64,000 nucleotides of DNA from Amycolatopsis sp. 195334CR (GTDB lineage: Bacteria; Actinomycetota; Actinomycetes; Mycobacteriales; Pseudonocardiaceae), in the NCBI RefSeq assembly GCF_017309385.1, contig NZ_JAFJMJ010000002.1:2480001-2544000 (forward strand). Reading direction: 5' to 3'. Both the position numbers and the translations under genes were made by a program. Shown here piece by piece: positions 60,005 to 64,000 of this stretch (the stretch's first letter is position 1; the number at the start of each line of letters is the position of its first letter). The notes below the pieces were generated by a model. It was given only the letters and a program-made list of their open reading frames with translations, did no database searches and had not been told where the DNA came from.

Positions 60005-62517
60005 CCCCGAACCCCGAGAACGACCCCGGGCCCGTAGCTGCGGACGGCGCTGTTGGGGCCTCCGGTGGCGGGTCGCTGGTCGCGGATGCCGAGGGCCATG
60101 CCCGGGTCTACCAGTCTCTGGGCGACATGACCATCATCGCCCGGCCCGGCGCGCCTGAAGGTCCTGCGGTGGTTCCGGTGTCCGTGCAGGTGGATCAGGA
60201 TGCGGTGTTCGTGGGCCGTGGCGAGCAGATCGACGAGCTTCTGTCGGCGTTCGGTGAGCATCGAGATGCTGGTGTGGTGGTGTCGGCGGGGATGGGCGGG
60301 GTGGGCAAGACCGCGCTGGTCACACGCGCCGCTGCCCGCGCGGTCGAGCAGGGGCTGGTGGCGGCCGCGGTGGTGCTCAATCTCAACGGCTATGACCCCG
60401 ACCCCGTGCAGCGGGCGAAGCCCCGGGATGTGCTCGGTCCGCTGCTGCGGGTGCTGGGGCTGGCTGACGCGGACGTCCGAGCCACGGTGCCCGAGCAGCT
60501 CATGGCTTACCACGCCCTGCTCAGCGCGTGGGAGCAGCAAGGACGTCGTTTGCTGCTGGTGCTGGACAACGCCGGCGACTCCGAGCAGATTGCCCCGCTG
60601 CTGCCGCCGGCACCGCACGCAGTGGTGGTGACCACCCGCGACACCCTGACCCTGCCCGGCCGCACTCGTCACCTCGACCTCGACACCCTGCCCATGACCG
60701 ACGCGATCGACCTGCTTACCCAGCTCTTGCAGCGCACCGACCCGGAAGACCCGCGCTCGGGTGAGGGTGCGGCGCTGGTGCGGCTGGCCGACCAGTGCGG
60801 TCGCCTGCCGCTGGCGCTGGAGATCGCCGCCGCCGTCCTCGCCGACGAACCGTCGATGACGGTGGCCGACCTCGCCGGCGAACTCGCCGCCACCCCGCAC
60901 ACCCTCGAGTCGTTGCGGCGTGCGGACCGGTCGGTGGCGGCAGTGCTGGAGTTGTCCTGGCACCGGCTCAGCGAACGTCATCCCGCGGCCGCAGAACTGC
61001 TCAGCTTGCTCCCGATCAACCCAGGCCCGGACCTGTCCACCACTACCGCCGCTGCCCTCGCTGACACCAGCGAAGCGCAGGTCAAGCCGCGGCTACGGGC
61101 TCTGCGCCACGCGCACCTGCTGCAGCTGGCCGACGGGCGGTGGCGGATGCACGACCTGGTCCGCCAGAATGCCCGCACCCACCTCACCGACCAGCACCGT
61201 GATCCCGCGGTGCGGCGGCTGCTCGAACACTACGACCGGCTTGCCGACGCCGCAGACGCTCACCTGCGCGCCCTACCCGACGACTCGGTACCGGACACCT
61301 TCCCCGGCCGCGCCGAGGCCCTGGACTGGTTCGACACCGAACGCGCCAACCTCACCAGCGCCGTCGCCGTGGCTCTTGACACCGGCCACCACGACCTCGC
61401 CATCCAGCTCGCCGCTGCCCTGAGCGTGTACCTGAGCTGGCGGCGCCACCTCGTCGACCAGGTCACTGTCAGCGAACACGCAATTACCGCAGCCCAGCAC
61501 CTCAACACCCCCCGCATATTTGCCATCGCCTCGAACAACCTCGGGGTCGCGTTGCGGGAGGTGCGGCGGTTCGACGAGGCAATCACCCACCACCAACAGG
61601 CCGCCGCGATCTATCGGGAGATCGGGGACCGCCACGGCGAAGGCCAGGCGCTGAACAACCTCGGGGTCGCGTTGCGGGAGGTGCGGCGGTTCGACGAAGC
61701 GATCACCGCCCATGAACGGGATCTGGCCATCTTCCGGGAGACTGGGGACCGCCACGACGTGGCAACCGCGCTGAACAACCTCGGCCTTGCGTTGCGGGCG
61801 GTGCGGCGGTTCGACGAAGCGATCACCGCCCACGAACAGGATCTGGCCATCTGCCGAGAGACCGGCGACCGCCACCGCGAAGGCCAGGCGCTGAACAACC
61901 TCGGGTACGCGCTGCGGGAGGTGCGGCGGTTCGACGAGGCAATCACCCACCATCAACAGGCCGCCGCGATCTATCGAGAGACCGGCGACCGCCACCGCGA
62001 AGGCCTGGCGCTGAACAACCTCGGGAACGCGCTGCAGGAGGTGCGGCGGTTCGACGAGGCAATCACCCACCATCAACAGGCCGCCGCGATCTATCGAGAG
62101 ACCGGCGACCGCCACCGCGAAGGCCAGGCGCTGGGCAACCTCGGGATCGCGTTGCGGGAGGTGCGGCGGTTCGACGAAGCGATCACCCACCATCAACAGG
62201 CCGCCGCGATCTTCCGAGAGACCGGCGACCGCCACGGCGAAGGCCAGGCGCTGGGCAACCTCGGGATCGCGTTGCGGGAGGTGCGGCGGTTCGACGAAGC
62301 GATCACCCACCATCAACAGGCCGCCGCGATCTTCCGAGAGACCGGCGACCGCCACGGCGAAGGCCAGGCGCTGACCAACCTCGGGAACGCGTTTGCCGAG
62401 ACGGGCCAGCTGGTGGAGGCGCAGGCCGCGGGGCAGGCAGCGGTGTCGGCCTTCGAAGAGGCGGGTGACCCGGAATCCGCAGCAACGGTGACCGAATGGC
62501 TCAGCACACTGCAGTAG
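60001..62517 (+). CDS. NLR-like NB-ARC / TPR protein (locus c) with N-terminal YQSLGDMT motif
   Basis: An 838-residue protein. The flexible N-terminus carries ARVYQSLGDMTIIAR (residues 34-48). NB-ARC: P-loop AGMGGVGKT (96-104), LLLVLDNAGD, VVVTTRDTLTL, CGRLPLALEIAAA, and a winged helix ending in RMHDLVRQNAR with a canonical MHD. After a linker (WFDTERANLTSAVAVALDTG) come seven 40-residue TPR units and a final half unit. By analogy with NLRs the TPRs sense, NB-ARC oligomerises on ATP exchange, and the N-terminal motif signals. The start is coupled by ATGA to the effector remnant. The gene is intact. Confidence 0.88.
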   Translation: MTPNPENDPGPVAADGAVGASGGGSLVADAEGHARVYQSLGDMTIIARPGAPEGPAVVPVSVQVDQDAVFVGRGEQIDELLSAFGEHRDAGVVVSAGMGGVGKTALVTRAAARAVEQGLVAAAVVLNLNGYDPDPVQRAKPRDVLGPLLRVLGLADADVRATVPEQLMAYHALLSAWEQQGRRLLLVLDNAGDSEQIAPLLPPAPHAVVVTTRDTLTLPGRTRHLDLDTLPMTDAIDLLTQLLQRTDPEDPRSGEGAALVRLADQCGRLPLALEIAAAVLADEPSMTVADLAGELAATPHTLESLRRADRSVAAVLELSWHRLSERHPAAAELLSLLPINPGPDLSTTTAAALADTSEAQVKPRLRALRHAHLLQLADGRWRMHDLVRQNARTHLTDQHRDPAVRRLLEHYDRLADAADAHLRALPDDSVPDTFPGRAEALDWFDTERANLTSAVAVALDTGHHDLAIQLAAALSVYLSWRRHLVDQVTVSEHAITAAQHLNTPRIFAIASNNLGVALREVRRFDEAITHHQQAAAIYREIGDRHGEGQALNNLGVALREVRRFDEAITAHERDLAIFRETGDRHDVATALNNLGLALRAVRRFDEAITAHEQDLAICRETGDRHREGQALNNLGYALREVRRFDEAITHHQQAAAIYRETGDRHREGLALNNLGNALQEVRRFDEAITHHQQAAAIYRETGDRHREGQALGNLGIALREVRRFDEAITHHQQAAAIFRETGDRHGEGQALGNLGIALREVRRFDEAITHHQQAAAIFRETGDRHGEGQALTNLGNAFAETGQLVEAQAAGQAAVSAFEEAGDPESAATVTEWLSTLQ
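61551..62400 (+). repeat. Seven 120-bp TPR-coding tandem repeats
   Basis: gtgcggcggttcgacga recurs every 120 bases from 61561. Adjacent units are nearly identical; the units at 62161 and 62281 differ by only a few bases. The third unit is the most divergent (gacgtggcaaccgcg). Confidence 0.85.
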
Positions 62518-62563
62518 ACGTAAGAAGTGTGAGCTCGGACAGTAGGACCAAGGGGAGGTCGCG

Positions 62564-62914
62564 ATGACGACGCGGTGGCGTGATCGGCTGTGGGTTGTGC
62601 TCGTGATCTTGGTTGTGGGGCTGGTGGTGGCTGGTGCGGGTGTGCTGGTGGCGGTGGCCGAGTTGGAGAACGCGGACAAGATCGCCAGTGTCATCGGCGC
62701 GGCCGCCGGTGTCCTGGGCCTGGTCGTGTCCGGGGCGAGCGCGGTGCAGGCCCGACGCCTGCGCCCGGGGCCGCCGCGCGCGGCCCTGGCCGAGGGTGAA
62801 CCCGATGCTCCGGCGGCTTCGCCGGGTGTGAGGGACGTGTCGATGCACGCGGAAGCCACCGACGACGCCCGGATCTATCAGGCCGGGGGCGACATGACCA
62901 TCAACGACCGATGA
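62564..62914 (+). CDS. Two-helix membrane protein with C-terminal YQAGGDMT motif, predicted NLR effector
   Basis: A 116-residue protein; AGGGGAGG lies just before the ATG. Residues 9-32 (LWVVLVILVVGLVVAGAG) and 40-62 (IASVIGAAAGVLGLVVSGAS) are hydrophobic helices, followed by a Pro/Ala-rich linker and the C-terminal motif DDARIYQAGGDMTINDR. The same motif, in the form ARIYQAMGDMTVIAR, opens the NLR encoded directly downstream; the genes overlap by ATGA. In known amyloid-signalling pairs an NLR with an N-terminal motif activates a membrane-active protein with the same motif at its C-terminus. Here the effector would be this hairpin, perhaps a pore former. The motif and coupling are seen; the function is inference. 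Confidence 0.75.
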   Translation: MTTRWRDRLWVVLVILVVGLVVAGAGVLVAVAELENADKIASVIGAAAGVLGLVVSGASAVQARRLRPGPPRAALAEGEPDAPAASPGVRDVSMHAEATDDARIYQAGGDMTINDR

Positions 62915-64000
62915 TCTCGGCCCTGGGACACGACCCCAGCGCGAACGCTTCAACCAGCAGCACTGGTGGCGGGTCGCTGGTCGCAAACGCCAGCGGCCAC
63001 GCCCGGATCTATCAGGCTATGGGCGATATGACCGTCATCGCCCGGACCGGTGCACCTGCAGGGCCGGCAGTGGCGCCGGTTGCCGTACAGGTGGATGAGG
63101 ACGCGGTGTTCGTCGGCCGCGACGAGCAGCTCGAGGAGTTGCTGACCGCGTTTGGCGAGCACCGGGACACCAGCGCGGTAGTGGTGTCGGCGGGGATGGG
63201 TGGGGTGGGCAAGACCGCGCTGGTCACACGCGCCGCCGCCCGCGCGGTCGAGCAGGGGCTGGTGACGACTGCGGTGGTGCTCAACCTCAACGGTTACGAC
63301 CCCGACCCCGCCCAGCGGGTGAAACCTCGTGACGTGCTCGGGCCGTTGCTGCGGTTGCTGGGGTTGCCCGACGAGCAGGTCCCGGCCACTGTGCCTGAGC
63401 AGTTGGCCGCCTACCGCGCCCTGCTCGCTGCCTGGGAGCGGCAAGGGCGGCGTTTGCTGCTGGTGCTGGACAACGCCGGGGACGCCGATCAGGTCACCGC
63501 CCTGCTGCCGCCAGCACCGCACGTGGCGGTGGTGACCACCCGCGACACCCTCACCCTGCCCGGCCGCACCCGCCACCTCGACCTCGACACCCTGCCGATG
63601 ACCGACGCGGTCGACCTGCTCACCCAACTCCTGCACCACAGCCACCCCAACGACCCCCGGGCGGATGACGGTGCGGCGCTGGTGCGGCTGGCCGACCAGT
63701 GCGACCGCCTGCCGCTAGCGCTGGAGATCGCCGCCGCCGTCCTCGCCGACGAACCGTCAACGTCAGCGGCCGACTTCGCCGGCGAACTCACCGCGGCCCC
63801 CCAACCCCTGGACTCGCTGCAGCGCGCGGACCGATCGGTCGCTGCGGTGCTGGAACTGTCCTGGCACCGGCTCAGCGAACGTCATCCCGAGGCCGCCGAA
63901 CTGCTCAGCTTGCTCCCGATCGACCCCGGCCCTGACCTGTCGACCGGTGCCGCCGCTGCCCTCGTTGGAATCGGCGAAGCGCAGGTCAAGCCTCGCTTGC
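62911..64000 (+). CDS. NLR-like NB-ARC protein (locus d) with N-terminal YQAMGDMT motif; runs off the window
   Basis: The first 363 residues are visible. A Ser/Gly-rich start is followed by ARIYQAMGDMTVIAR (about residues 33-47) and the NB-ARC domain with GMGGVGKTALVTR, LLLVLDNAGD, VVVTTRDTLTL and CDRLPLALEIAAA. It reaches the start of the winged helix (LSWHRLSERHPEAAELLSLL) at the window edge. It is about as similar to locus c as to b. The start is fixed by the ATGA overlap with the intact effector. TPR repeats should follow outside the window. Confidence 0.85.
   Translation, partial: MISALGHDPSANASTSSTGGGSLVANASGHARIYQAMGDMTVIARTGAPAGPAVAPVAVQVDEDAVFVGRDEQLEELLTAFGEHRDTSAVVVSAGMGGVGKTALVTRAAARAVEQGLVTTAVVLNLNGYDPDPAQRVKPRDVLGPLLRLLGLPDEQVPATVPEQLAAYRALLAAWERQGRRLLLVLDNAGDADQVTALLPPAPHVAVVTTRDTLTLPGRTRHLDLDTLPMTDAVDLLTQLLHHSHPNDPRADDGAALVRLADQCDRLPLALEIAAAVLADEPSTSAADFAGELTAAPQPLDSLQRADRSVAAVLELSWHRLSERHPEAAELLSLLPIDPGPDLSTGAAAALVGIGEAQVKPRL

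Noticed and set aside
61273..62859. A 528-codon minus-strand frame with regular 40-residue repeats opposite NLR c
   Set aside because: The repeats are the reverse of the TPR units; long antisense frames are normal in 70% GC DNA with repeat-coding genes.

Overview
The window is very GC-rich DNA with mostly G/C third codon positions, GTG/TTG starts next to GGAGG-type ribosome sites, and many ATGA-coupled genes. It encodes a WXG100/ESX-type pair, XRE regulators, PknB-like kinase sequence, an ECF sigma factor and STAND ATPases. Together this points to a filamentous actinomycete, most like the Pseudonocardiaceae (Saccharopolyspora/Amycolatopsis type). The genus is inference. No rRNA, tRNA or CRISPR array was recognised. 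There are almost no housekeeping genes; this is an accessory, defence-island-like and transposon-rich region.

Layout. 1-1577: end of an ESX-like secretion pair and a small zinc-finger-like protein. 1640-6014: an HTH/NB-ARC/TPR STAND protein with a divergent 38-residue peptide gene, flanked by broken Mu/Tn7-type (TnsB-like) transposase pieces. 6191-13642: a nucleotidyl-cyclase-like gene cut in two by a 6.7-kb Tn3-family transposon (38-bp terminal repeats at 6609 and 13277). The transposon carries a transposase, a serine recombinase and a passenger gene fusing a Ser/Thr kinase to Hsp70/DnaK. 13780-17692: two NB-ARC/TPR (NLR-like) genes, the first broken. 17.7-23.2 kb: coiled-coil and membrane proteins plus relics (NB-ARC, Abi_C-like, split XRE gene). 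23.6-26.2 kb: IS110, a broken IS3 and a TnsA-like relic. 26.2-35.2 kb: two crystallin-like secreted proteins, an nSTAND1/WD40-type ATPase, a mobile-element-like three-gene operon, a PP2C-like protein, a secreted protein and an XRE regulator. 35.3-39.8 kb: ligase relic, small peptides, a GGCT-like enzyme. 39.99-41.9 kb: a coupled membrane protein / ECF sigma / low-complexity protein operon. 42-51.4 kb: small membrane proteins, a Crp regulator with a sigma-like partner, XRE protein. 51.5-54.4 kb: a second copy of the HTH/NB-ARC/TPR plus 38-residue-peptide module next to a lone Tn3-type terminal repeat. 54.5-57.3 kb: relics, a CoiA-like protein, an HTH membrane protein. 57.4-64 kb: a helicase-nuclease followed by two more NLR-like genes; the last runs off the window.

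How the genes work together. The most striking theme is a family of NLR-like proteins whose N-termini carry a short motif, AR-x-YQ(A/S)-x-GD(M/L)T(I/V). The same motif ends a small two-helix membrane protein encoded directly upstream and joined to the NLR by an ATGA overlap (62564-62914). This matches the logic of bacterial amyloid-signalling NLR/effector pairs: the NLR would sense through its TPR array, oligomerise through NB-ARC and template the effector through the shared motif. At two of the loci the effector has lost its membrane part but kept the motif. A second module, present twice, pairs an HTH/NB-ARC/TPR protein with a 38-residue peptide gene followed by a strong hairpin. The 120-bp and 126-bp TPR units vary in number between copies, as expected for receptors diversified by repeat recombination.
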